From the NCBI RefSeq assembly GCF_000237925.1, contig NC_031498.1, forward strand, positions 13,059,906-13,123,905: 64,000 nucleotides of DNA, read 5' to 3'. A program made the position numbers and the translations under genes. Positions 24,201 through 34,591 of the stretch are shown here, in pieces. Under the pieces are notes generated by a model. That model did not search any database and was not told the origin of the DNA. It was given only the letters and a program-made list of their open reading frames with translations. The stretch's first letter is position 1, and each line of letters begins with the position of its first letter. The DNA is from Schistosoma mansoni (taxonomy: Eukaryota > Platyhelminthes > Trematoda > Strigeidida > Schistosomatidae).

Positions 24201-24554
24201 ATAAAGTAATGAATAGTTTTAGCTTACTTAGTGTGAAATTGTCAATACTGAACACATTTTATACTTTACAAATCGACATATACAATATTCATGTCTTTAA
24301 GCAAGCACTTTAAAACTAAATCCTTACATTCAAACTATGTGTTTAATATTTGTCGAGTTCATTGAAAACACTTGTTTTAATGTGTCTGTATTCAAAATAA
24401 ATGGTCATTGAAAATTTATTTCTGATTCACCATCCTGATACTTTTAATCGGTCTTTCCTCTTTCAAACACATTCTAAATAATCTTTGAATAAAGTAGAAA
24501 TAACTATGATAACAAAATTTTAAATTAAATAAACTTATTAGCTTATATGTCGGC
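21276..24554. other. No gene recognised
   Basis: Some open frames of 60-80 codons occur on the plus strand near 22,000-22,600, without recognisable protein sequence. Possibly very old element remains; I could not assign any. Confidence 0.35.
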
Positions 24555-24564
24555 TAAAAAGAAA

Positions 24565-24757
24565 TCTTGGAAGCACTGGACGACCATTTCGTCCTATCAT
24601 GGGACTCCTCAAAATATGTGCATCCACGATCCCGCCTCTCGAGATTCGAACCCAGGACCTATCAGTCTACTGCTAGACCACTGAGCCAGTTTAGCTTCAA
24701 TTGACTCATGATTTAAACTATAAAATTACTAAAATCTCCACAAAAAAACCCTTCTGT
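24565..24757 (+). repeat. HHR-SINE-A copy 12, twin-primed 5' inversion
   Basis: Perfect 10-base duplication TAAAAAGAAA at 24,555-24,564 and 24,758-24,767. Left part (24,565-24,688) is the tRNA head through hammerhead in inverted orientation; right part is the sense 3' tail from TAGCTTCAATTG to CCCTTCTGT. Only about 11 consensus bases are lost between the two segments. The core CTGAGGA is changed to TTGAGGA. Confidence 0.9.
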
Positions 24758-25067
24758 TAAAAAGAAAGCAATGAAACGTAATAAATTTATTACAATCTAT
24801 AAATATTATTAATGGTAAAAACTGTAATTGATCATTATCATTTAGCATGTATGTTTGTCTTGAATGGGGTTACTATCCAGCTTTATTTTATTTAAAAAAA
24901 GATTGTTACTTTTTGCTTCGTTAAATTTGTCAAAATGATTCAACCGACTAGAAACACAGATAATCTACATGGTGAAACAACAATCCAAAAAAGAATAATT
25001 AAATAATTCCTTTGATTATTATGTCATACTGTTATAATTGAACTAATTATACGTAACATTAAGTAAT

Positions 25068-25317
25068 CACTAACCTGAAACATAAACAATTTTTTAATGA
25101 TACTAATCAACTGGAAATCAAAATGTTTCCACTCAAACATCAAGTTTCATCTATTTTTACTTTGAAAAAAGAAGAAAAGAAACTATACTGACCTGTCCTA
25201 CTGTTATTTAAGATGAAAAATGGTTTAGATTAATAACTAAAGCTATTTACAATAATAATTACTAATTTTTATGATTATTAAAGGATATTAACATTTTAAT
25301 CCTTTATGCTTAATTCT
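25068..25317. repeat. 250-base segment, exact copy at 26,465-26,714
   Basis: Identical as read; the second copy begins right after the second assembly gap. The same pattern occurs at the first gap. Confidence 0.9.
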
Positions 25318-25786
25318 CACATTTTGTAAGCTTAAGCAAACACTAATTTAACTATGAAAGCACTAAACTGTTAAACTGTCCTTTCTGAGTTTATCACGTG
25401 AATAATGCAATAGAATATGTAAACATTTTGGTCACCTTATTTGTTTTATACTTAGTGTTCATAAAAGGACATCAGAAATATTAAACAGGAAGAGTCCATC
25501 AATTCATCACAGAAATCTATCTATCTATATATGTCTATGTTTGTAATAGACTACCATGGGAAATGACCATTGATGCTGTTGGAATGTGATTACAAATTAT
25601 TCGAACTAACATAATAGTATCAATGCATTTTTCCAATATACAAATGTCTTTACTACAACTATCATTAATCACTTCTTATTGTTGAATTTCATTGATCAAA
25701 CTGGGTAGGTATAGGTTACATCCAAGTACTATTTATTCAAAACACAACAAAGTGGCATAATACCGTGTATTAAAAAAATTAATTCA

Positions 25787-26092
25787 CTTAGTATTGTTTG
25801 TTTGAATCTTCTCATTGATGTTTAGGACTGCAACTGGTCAGTCTCTTATTGGCATATGTGCATACTGTGAAAAGTGCCTCGTTATAGCGTCTATTCACAA
25901 GCATTATAAACAAAGATTGATAGTGGGTAGCAGTGGAATCCAGGACAAATCGCGTTTCGTCCTATTTGGGACTCGTCAGCTGGATGTACCTGCATCTCAG
26001 AGTTGATGTTCACTCTAGGACTTGAACCAAGTACCTTTTGCTTCAAACGTCATCTCGTTATCCACTCAGCCAGTGAGTCCTGATAGCCACTT
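25787..26092 (-). repeat. SmAlpha-like HHR-SINE-B copy 2, near full length
   Basis: Canonical order on the minus strand: tRNA-like head (box B near 26,018-26,028), hammerhead, tail ending AACAATACTAA. No inversion. About 306 bases against a usual 330. Confidence 0.85.
25938..25985 (-). ncRNA. SmAlpha hammerhead ribozyme, classical form
   Basis: Stem I ATCCAG/CTGGAT, CTGACGA, stem II GTCCC...GGAC, GAAAC and GTC directly followed by CTGGAT, as in the published schistosome ribozyme. Stem III here is longer, with a small loop. Confidence 0.85.
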
Positions 26093-26264
26093 GCCTAAAT
26101 CTATATTAACATATAGTGTATTGATTACTTTGGTCTAGTTATAGTATGCATATTATCTTTTAAATAAAGAAGCAGTTTGAAGGTAGGATAATTTAATTTT
26201 AAAGTGAAATATCTATGGAACTGTTATTGAAGTTAAAAATTTATCACTCAATAAATAGAGTCTA

Positions 26265-26464
26265 NNNNNNNNNNNNNNNNNNNNNNNNNNNNNNNNNNNN
26301 NNNNNNNNNNNNNNNNNNNNNNNNNNNNNNNNNNNNNNNNNNNNNNNNNNNNNNNNNNNNNNNNNNNNNNNNNNNNNNNNNNNNNNNNNNNNNNNNNNNN
26401 NNNNNNNNNNNNNNNNNNNNNNNNNNNNNNNNNNNNNNNNNNNNNNNNNNNNNNNNNNNNNNNN
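26265..26464. other. Assembly gap, 200 N
   Basis: Fixed-size run of N; flanked on the right by a copy of upstream sequence. Confidence 0.99.
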
Positions 26465-26714
26465 CACTAACCTGAAACATAAACAATTTTTTAATGATAC
26501 TAATCAACTGGAAATCAAAATGTTTCCACTCAAACATCAAGTTTCATCTATTTTTACTTTGAAAAAAGAAGAAAAGAAACTATACTGACCTGTCCTACTG
26601 TTATTTAAGATGAAAAATGGTTTAGATTAATAACTAAAGCTATTTACAATAATAATTACTAATTTTTATGATTATTAAAGGATATTAACATTTTAATCCT
26701 TTATGCTTAATTCT
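26465..26714. repeat. Second copy of the 250-base segment
   Basis: See 25,068-25,317. Confidence 0.9.
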
Positions 26715-27411
26715 TTCTTCTCTATAATTTTGAACCTGATTTTTTTGTATCATATTCATGTGAACTAATATCATCATCCATAGAGTAATTCACAATTACT
26801 TATTATAGACAATAATCAGTAATATAATTACAAATAAGTTGACATGGTATCTATGTCACTATGTTGATAAAGTTAATCAGTCATATAGGCTGTTTATCAT
26901 TTAATAATAATAATGGTGATTATTAATAGTATATTTTTAAGGGGAAGAATTGACATGTTGGTTGAATAACACGCAATTGTTTCTTAGACTTTATTACTTG
27001 TTACTAATGAGGAATTATTATGATTATTTATGATGAGTAAACTAACTTGTTGCATAGTATTAAAACTTAATTATTTTTTAAAGAGATAAACAATTCGTTA
27101 TTATTTATAACAATACATAGAATGATATATACAATGATATAGATCATAAACTAGGCTTTTGAATGGAAATTTCACTAGATGACTTATAGTTGTCATGCTG
27201 AATGGATGACTGAATGAATTCATCAGTTAGATAGAAAAAAAATGACAAACTAAATGTCACTTTAACTACTGTTTATTATATGAATTTTAAATAATAATGT
27301 TCCTTCACCATATGGTGTACATATTTCTTTCCTCCTTTCCTCCTTTCTTTTGCCAACAATCCAAATGATTATTATCATTTATTATAACTGTATATGATGA
27401 AATGGAATATA
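26715..27411. other. AT-rich, no gene recognised
   Basis: Nothing supported. Confidence 0.4.
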
Positions 27412-27664
27412 AATGATCTTTGTTGTGAAGAAAAAAAAACGAAGAAAAAGATTAAAAACGGATTACAAACTTGAAAGGATTTTTAAAACAATCAACTATG
27501 ATTAAATTAATCACGAAATACCAAAGACTGGTAAAGAAAAAAAAGTTAAGGTGAAATCTCTTTCCATGATAAGATAAATAGTGAGTTACTGATTGTCATT
27601 ACTGTTGAATAATTATGTTTTAATCTAGGTCAGTATTTAGTCTGTAACAGTTACCCTACAACTT
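27412..27664. repeat. Left direct repeat flanking SmAlpha copy 3
   Basis: Matches 27,995-28,209 at roughly nine positions in ten, apart from an internal length difference of a few tens of bases. Ends exactly where the SmAlpha unit begins. Confidence 0.85.
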
Positions 27665-27994
27665 TCATCCCATTGCACAAGCAAGTGGCTATCAGGACTC
27701 AATAGCTGAGTGGATAACGCGATGGCGTTTGAAGCGAAAGGTACTGGATTTGAGTCTCAGAGTAAATATCAACTCTGAGATGCAGGTACGTCCAACTGAC
27801 GAGTCCCAAATAGGATGAAACGCGCGTCAAACTGGATCCCACTGCTAGCCACTATCCATCTTTGCTTACAATGCTTGTGAATTAATCAAGGCTATATCGA
27901 GGCAATACGCACAGTATGCACATATGCCAATTAGAGACTGATCAGTTGCAGTCCTAAACATCGTTGGGAAGATTCAAACAAACAATACTAAGAG
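27665..27994 (+). repeat. SmAlpha-like HHR-SINE-B copy 3, full length (330 bases)
   Basis: Starts TCATCCCATTGCAC. The tRNA-like head has box A-like TAGCTGAGTGG (27,705-27,715); then box B, hammerhead, tail. Exactly fills the space between two long direct repeats. Confidence 0.9.
27790..27837 (+). ncRNA. SmAlpha hammerhead ribozyme, variant
   Basis: CTGACGA and GAAAC are intact and stem III is ACGCGCGT. Three A residues lie between GTC and CTGGAT, and stem I is weakened on its 5' side, so activity is uncertain. Confidence 0.75.
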
Positions 27995-28209
27995 GAATGA
28001 TCTTTGTTGTGAAGAAAAAAACGAAGAAAAAGATTAAAAACGGATTACAAACTTGAAAGGATTTTTAAAACAATCAACTATGAATAAATTAATCACGAAA
28101 TACCAAAGAGATAAAGAGATAAACATTGAGTTACTGATTATCATTATTGTTGAATAGTTTTGTTTTAATCTAGGTCGGTATTTAATCTGTAACAGCTACC
28201 CTACAACTT
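27995..28209. repeat. Right direct repeat flanking SmAlpha copy 3
   Basis: See 27,412-27,664. Starts at the base after the SmAlpha unit. Confidence 0.85.
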
Positions 28210-28430
28210 GAATATTACATTATACGTCAAGAGTCTTTTTTTAACTCTGAGATACAACTTCTTTCTTCTTTTCAGCAGTACAAACTGGCGTCAATATATA
28301 TATATATATACATATATATATCACCTTAAGAATGAAAGTTTAGCTTGAATATATTGATTTCAAGACTAGTATCACCATGATAGGGTTTATAAGTCGTTAG
28401 TTTTATTGTAAAGTGTTTGAAATAGTATTA

Positions 28431-28580
28431 CAAGATTTTAGTAATTTTATATAGTTGAGATCATGAGTCAGTTGAAGCTAGACCACCATGGAGAACCTGG
28501 AAACACTGGACGGCTGTTTCGTCCTACTATGAGACTCCTCAGCAGTACGAGGTGGGATCGTGGATGCGCACTATATAAGT
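28431..28580 (-). repeat. HHR-SINE-A copy 13, 5' inversion inside the ribozyme
   Basis: Minus strand: an inverted stretch GAGGTGGGATCGTGGATGCG (28,550-28,574) precedes a sense copy starting at ACTGCTGAGGAG. The break falls in the 5' strand of stem I. The tail follows in sense. Confidence 0.8.
28504..28548 (-). ncRNA. Hammerhead ribozyme in HHR-SINE-A copy 13
   Basis: Core CTGAGGA, GAAAC and GTC kept; stem I TACTG/CAGTG pairs with one wobble; stem III palindrome has one change. Confidence 0.7.
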
Positions 28581-29255
28581 TTAGAAGTATTAAACATTAT
28601 AAAACTGTTTTAAGAATTAAGATAATTGAATCTAAACTATTCATAAATATGTTTGTCGTTGTTGTTGTAAATATGTGCAAATGAAAACCTTTATTTATTT
28701 ATCATGATTATGTTTATTTAACTAATGTAGATAGTCATGGGGACTATGTATTATTCTGTATCGAAAATCATAACATTGATAAAGCTAACAGTTTACATAT
28801 ATACACTAATATACATTTACATTTATACATATCATATTGTATACTTACTATGATGTAATAATAATAATAAGATTACTTGAGTTCCCGAGGTCATTAAAAT
28901 TTCAATGAAATGGTAAGCACCTGTATACAATGTATAATTCAATTGTCTATATATATTACATATTATATATAATGAAATATACAGTAAATATTGATGTATA
29001 CAATGTCAATAGGATTGTTCAAATGATGTGTTACTATAAACATGTTCAGCTCCTATAGCCTATAAATGTAAATAATTTTGAAGAATAATTTTAAAATGGG
29101 TTGAAGAATACTTCTCTCACTCTCTTCCATACAATTGATTGATATACATATATACATAAAATACCGAAAGAAAACGGAAGTTGATTAAAATATATTTATA
29201 TTTATTTTATAAGATGTTTACATAATTATTACATAAACAACTTTAAACTTATTTG
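28581..29255. other. AT-rich, no gene recognised
   Basis: Nothing supported. Confidence 0.4.
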
Positions 29256-29440
29256 GTATTGTTTGTTTGAATCTTCCCATTGATGTTTAGGATTGTAATT
29301 GATCAGTCTCTTATTGGTATATTATATACATCCTGTCAGGATCGCCTCGATATTTTCTTGATTCCTAAGCATTATAAGCAAAGATGAACAAAACGCGCGT
29401 CCTAGATTCCACTGATAGCCACAAACCATCTTTGCTTATA
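29256..29440 (-). repeat. SmAlpha-like HHR-SINE-B copy 4, inverted composite
   Basis: Minus strand: an inverted segment carrying the 3' part of the hammerhead (ACGCGCGTCCTAGATTCC, 29,391-29,413) up to CATCTTTGCTTAT, then the sense tail from ATCTTTGCTTA to AACAATACCAA. About 12 bases are shared at the joint. The CTGACGA half is absent. Confidence 0.75.
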
Positions 29441-29633
29441 AATAAATTTACTCATTACAATCGTATAATTACGAGGAGTAATTCTTAAAGTTTGGATAAG
29501 TACTGTGTTAACATTGGGATTCTAAAATCTATACTGTTCAATTTATTAATTCGAATAAGTGAAGTAAAAAATCTCTTTGAATGTAACCTATTTTCAACTA
29601 AAGCCATTCAATATTAAACGAATTACTTACTTA

Positions 29634-29990
29634 GGCCTATTACCCCTCGTGGAGGAGCATAGGCCGCTCACCAGCATTCTCCATCTAACCCTGTCCTGGG
29701 GAATCCTTTCCAGCTCTTTCCAGTTAAAACTCATCCTTTTCATATCTGCTTCTATTTCCCGGTGTAATGTGTTCTTCGGCCTTTCTCTTTTCCGCTTCCC
29801 TTCCGGATTCCAAGTTAGGACTTGCCTTGTAATGCACATTGGTGATTTCCTTAATGTATGTCCTATCCACTTCCAACGTCTTTTCCGAATTTCCTCTTCA
29901 GCTGGAAGCTGGCTTATCCTCTCCCATAAAACGCTGTTGCTGATAGTATCCGGCCAGTGAATGTTGAGTATTTTGTGTAAACAACTGTTT
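29634..29990 (-). mobile_element. RTE-clade LINE 3' end, heavily 5'-truncated
   Basis: Encodes the C-terminal region ([34 protein letters not shown]) found also at 36,889-37,250. Flanking ACTTACTTA at 29,625-29,633 and 30,003-30,011 suggests an imperfect target duplication. Divergence from the other copy is low, so it is fairly young. Confidence 0.8.
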
Positions 29991-30011
29991 TAAATGAATA
30001 AGACTTACTTA

Positions 30012-30552
30012 TTATCTTCCTGTAATGTAATATGAATATTAAATTTCTATCTAGTAGTGAAATATATAGACTAATAGATATAACAGCTTTCAGGCGGTTG
30101 ATTTATGAATACTTATAGTATTTCAATGGTAGCTTTATAGCCTATGTCTTGCATTCAGCTTAGTACGATTCAGTTATTGTTTTAAAATCCAGTAATATTT
30201 ATTTTAATATTAAACCGATGCTGTTTTCATTTAATGATCATCGTTGAATTACTACATAATTTCGTATTCAAGTACAACTTGAACTGATGTATATATGTGC
30301 TTGGTCCTACTTTGTAGCTGACTGATTTCATACTAGTTGTGAGTCATTACTTTATCATTTCAAATCCTTTGCTAAAACCAGTCGTTTTTATTCAGAAGAC
30401 TTTTCATTACTTCACAATAATCACTTCACCTCATTTTCTGTTATAAAAAATATGAAATATATTGTAAGTGAATATAAATATATTAATGGTTAAAAAATAT
30501 TCAGTAGAAGACGAAATATTATAGAACTTCATAAGCTATTAAAATTTGTTGT
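30012..30552. other. AT-rich, no gene recognised
   Basis: Nothing supported. Confidence 0.4.
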
Positions 30553-30728
30553 TATCAGAAAGAGTTTTGTTGAAATTTTAGTAATTTATAGTTGAATTCA
30601 TGAGTCCATTGAAGCTAGACTACTATGGAAAACCTGGAAGCACTGGATGGCCATTTTGTCTTATTATGGGGCTCCTCAACAGTGCACATTCAAGATCCCG
30701 CCTCGTGAGATTCGAACCCAGGACCCTT
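30553..30728 (-). repeat. HHR-SINE-A copy 14, 5'-truncated
   Basis: Tail, decayed hammerhead and box B. The three CpG sites of the ribozyme are all changed to TG or CA, breaking GAAA but leaving the stem III palindrome (ATGGCCAT). Confidence 0.85.
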
Positions 30729-31427
30729 ATTTTGTTCAGGTGATGGAAAAGTTCCACAATCTTTTTACTTCTGATAAATGGTTACTTTCTTCATATTACA
30801 TTACCAATTGTTCATGACTTTGCAAATTATTCAACGTAATATGTGTTGGATATTAGCAAATAAACATTAATAGCTAAACATACTAGACTTTAATAGAAAT
30901 TTACAATTTGTTTTTAAGAGTCTTTAAAATATAAAAAACCCATTTATGGTATGTTTTCCACTATTATAAATTATTAAAAATTACAAAGCATATTACAGTA
31001 ATTTTCATTGTATAACTATATCATCTAAACAACAATTAAAAATTAAAACAATACTGGAAATCTATTGGGTTTACTATATGATAATCTATTTTATAGTAGA
31101 GATAAATCTTTAACTAAATGGTTACGTGTTCATTATGAAACCTTTGATGATTTTACCACTGTAAGACAGACACTGGTGTATAAATTTCATTTTTCTATTT
31201 ATCCAAATAAAATCATTCAGTGAACATACTATTTTAAAATTAATCATATCATTATAAACTTCCTCATATATATTATTTACATTTAAAATATAATACTACT
31301 TATCATTTTTTCAGTAGCATTTTCTATTTAATGCATCATTACAAGCACTTCTGTTTCAAATTTAACCATAGAGCGAAATATTTCTGACTTTGTGTTAAAC
31401 TATATAGTATTTAGGAATAATCAGTAT
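30729..31427. other. AT-rich, no gene recognised
   Basis: Nothing supported. Confidence 0.4.
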
Positions 31428-31715
31428 GGGCTTGTGGAGACTGTTAAGTTTTTGATTAAGATCATGAATCTATTGATGTTAGACCTCTATTAAAAACCTG
31501 TAAGCACTGGACGGCTGTTTTTTCCTAGTATGGGGCTTTTTATCAGTGCGCATCTGCGACCCCGCTCGCAGATTCAAACCCATGATCAGTGGAACTGATC
31601 CATGTCAGGTAGAATTAGGTATTTACTACAAACAATGGAAGATGGTTGCGCAATTTCATGGATTAGTTGAAGTTAGACATTAACACTGTTGAATGCCGAC
31701 TCAGTGATCTGTGAA
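31428..31715 (-). repeat. HHR-SINE-A copy 15, 5' inversion in the tRNA-like head
   Basis: Minus strand: the leader and box A region lie inverted (31,588-31,715), followed by sense sequence from box B through a decayed hammerhead to the tail (31,428-31,587). About 40 bases of the head are missing at the joint. Confidence 0.75.
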
Positions 31716-32124
31716 GTAATCAAATTTTAAATTCACATGATGATTTCAAGTGAATTTTGTTCATTAACCTTCAGCGTATTTCCATTTTCAATAATCCACT
31801 CTATATGAAGTTGATTTATTGATTTTTAATCTATTTCATTGTATTAATTAATTTAAGTGATAACTGCTTAGTTAATAAATTTGATTATTAATAATTATTG
31901 AAATCAATAAATATATAATTAAATGAAATTTAAATTTAATCTCCTTTGACCTCGTCTAACGAATCTTCTTAGCAAGATTTGTCTTTATGAGCAAATGAGT
32001 TTAGAAGAGAATAGAGATGTTATATAGGATATCAAAGTTGTTGTCAAAGTAATTACTGTTTATCATATAAATATCACAGAAATAATATCAACAAAAAAAT
32101 ATTCTACTTTTTAATTGAATCTAG

Positions 32125-32258
32125 GAATAAGAATCGTAGATGCACATTGTTGAGAAGTCTCACAATAGAACGAAACGGCCGTCCAGTGCTTCCAAGTTTT
32201 CCATGGTGGCCTAGCTTCAAATGACTCATGATTTCAACTGTATAAAATTCATTTTAAT
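32125..32258 (+). repeat. HHR-SINE-A copy 16, 5'-truncated
   Basis: Starts before ATCGTAGATGCAC. Core reads TTGAGAA instead of CTGAGGA; GAAACGGCCGTC is intact. Confidence 0.8.
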
Positions 32259-32301
32259 ATAAATTATTGAGTAAGGAAATTAATTTGACTTTAAATGATA
32301 T

Positions 32302-32605
32302 TGTAGTGAATGAGAACACAGGTGGGACAATCGAATGTATTGGACACGAAAATGACAGACTATCTCACTAAAATCTGACCACCATACAGTAAATAGTTAA
32401 TTTGCAAATTATCAATCAATTTTCTCAATCTTGACCATTTCTTTTGCAAATATCAGTCCGTAGTCTCCGATTATTATTGTTCATGCATTTTCATACTAAT
32501 TGCGTTTCGTTTCCGTTCTTTCGTGATCCATCTTCTAGTGAAATACATTCTATGCCTGACCATCACCATATACTACTTATTTGGATATAAGTAACCCACA
32601 CCACA
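32302..32605 (+). mobile_element. Solo LTR, family D, full length (304 bases)
   Basis: Begins TGTAGTGAATGAGAAC and ends CCCACACCACA, flanked by the tetramer ATAT on both sides (32,298-32,301 and 32,606-32,609). TG...CA ends and a 4-base duplication are typical of an LTR retrotransposon. It defines the family length. Confidence 0.8.
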
Positions 32606-32989
32606 ATATTACTTAATATCCACTAAATTAAAGAATAGACAATGGACGTGAATTTTGATGAATTTTAAACTAGGATGACAAATTGATATACAACAATCAC
32701 TTATTCTTAATATTTCTGAAGCTAATGCAATGAAAAAAACATCCACTTTAATTATAGAATGATTGTTTAATTTAATGTTTTTGGTAAAAAAAAATTATGT
32801 AGGTAAATTCTGTTCATAAATTAGTATACTTAATCGACTTGGATATTGTTCAAGAAAAACCTTTAATTTAAACTAACCTTTCAATAAATAGAAAAATATT
32901 GGTATATATGATTTATTACTTTTTGGTTTAGTAGAATAAGAAAAGCCTTATTCCTTAAAGTAATACCTATTGCATCTTAGTTATAACTG
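32606..32989. other. AT-rich, no gene recognised
   Basis: Nothing supported. Confidence 0.4.
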
Positions 32990-33200
32990 ATTGATTACTG
33001 ATTGATGTGAACAATGTAGTGTTCAACTATTCATTAGTACTATCGATCAATTCTTAGTATGGGTATCAGTCTAAGTGGCTGTAATTGTGCATTGGAGATA
33101 AACTCCAGGATATTCTACTGAGTTTAAATTCCACAAAGAGTATTAGTTGCCTCAAGACTACGGTTACGCCTTGATTATGAGTGTCAACTAGACAAAAATC
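32990..33200 (+). repeat. Dispersed repeat family C, weak copy
   Basis: Landmarks TGATTGATGTG, CTATCGATCAA and GTCTAAGTGGCT occur in the same order as at 38,311-38,505. Confidence 0.35.
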
Positions 33201-34591
33201 CGGGTCCAAGATTTATTGCAGGCTACCTCAAACATTTTATCATTGGATTTAAGTCATTGTTCATGGATAAAGGGAATTGGTCCGTGTAACTGATTGGTAT
33301 TCAGTCAACAACTGAATTAAGCATTCTCATGGTCAAAATGCCAAAGTTTATAAGGTAAAAACAAAAACAGAAGAAAATAAAGATAAACAAAAGGGTTAAC
33401 AAGATTATTTACAAAAGAAAACTTAAATAACATTCTATTTAGCCAATATAGATATTAATTCATTTAGTAAGTCACAACTTCAATATACCTATTACAGCAA
33501 CAATAACAAAAAACCCCAGCCTAATAACAAGTATTTATTAGAATTGTATCATTTATAAATTTTGATAGTTTTATGGAACATAATCCTTGATAATGATTGA
33601 ATTAGAAATTCAGTAATCCGAAACGAACAAACAAAAAACTAGAAGAAAAAGGGAAAACAATTTATTTGCCCTCTCTCTTTTTAAATTATTAAACATTATG
33701 CATTATCTTTAGTTGTACCATACAAGAAAAAAAGATAAATACAGGCACAAATAAATATACATATATATGAGATCATATTACAGTCATTATAGAGTGTATA
33801 AACATATAAGGGACTTTTTATTCCTCGAAAAACAAAAAAAAAGAAAAACGAAATTTCTCTCTCCTTTTTTTTATTAGGAAGAATTATCACCCCACCCCTC
33901 GAAATAATCATAAATTATCAATATTCCTTCTTTATGTTTTCCTTGGTTTCAATCTCAGTTTTATTTTATTGTTTAATAATTCAATTTATTGACCTAAATA
34001 GTTTACCAAAAAAATGTTGTTTTCTTTATATATATATATATAACCAAATTCATCATTTTAATATGTAATCTGATATTTGTATCACTCATAAAAAATTTTT
34101 TCTGAAGGAAAAAAATGCGGGAAAACTAATTCAAAATGAAAATAAAAATAATATAAAATTAGTTGTCAGTTTTTCTATTTTTTTTAAGTAATATATGTGG
34201 ATATTTAATTTATTGAAACTCTCACTATCTCTAGTACATAATAACACTAAACACAAGTAACAATAATTATTCTCCTTTGTTTTTCTCGATTAAGAACATG
34301 AACAGTAAACACTTACAATAACGTTGGTAACAAAGAAAAAAAATGTAACAGAAATTTCCTATTCAAAGTTTTCTAATTCAGTCTTTAAATTAGATTAAAT
34401 GAAATTTGTACAATACCAGTTTAAATCAGCTTGATAAATATACAAATTTGAAAAAAATCTTAAATGTATTTACAAAATTAGAGATATATCTACTTCATTA
34501 CTTAGAAACTGGTTTATGTTTATTGATGAATGGTAATATAGATTGGGAAAAGTAAATCAATCTATAAACAAAACATATACATTGTGAAGAA
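33201..34591. other. AT-rich, no gene recognised
   Basis: Homopolymer A/T tracts and a short AT run at 34,026-34,042 only. Confidence 0.4.

Noticed and set aside
27412-28209. CRISPR-like or satellite array
   Set aside because: Only two repeat units with one SINE between; no array anywhere in the window.
29577-29960. 127-codon plus-strand frame, and the similar ones at 36,901-37,593
   Set aside because: They are antisense shadows of the LINE reverse transcriptase on the minus strand.
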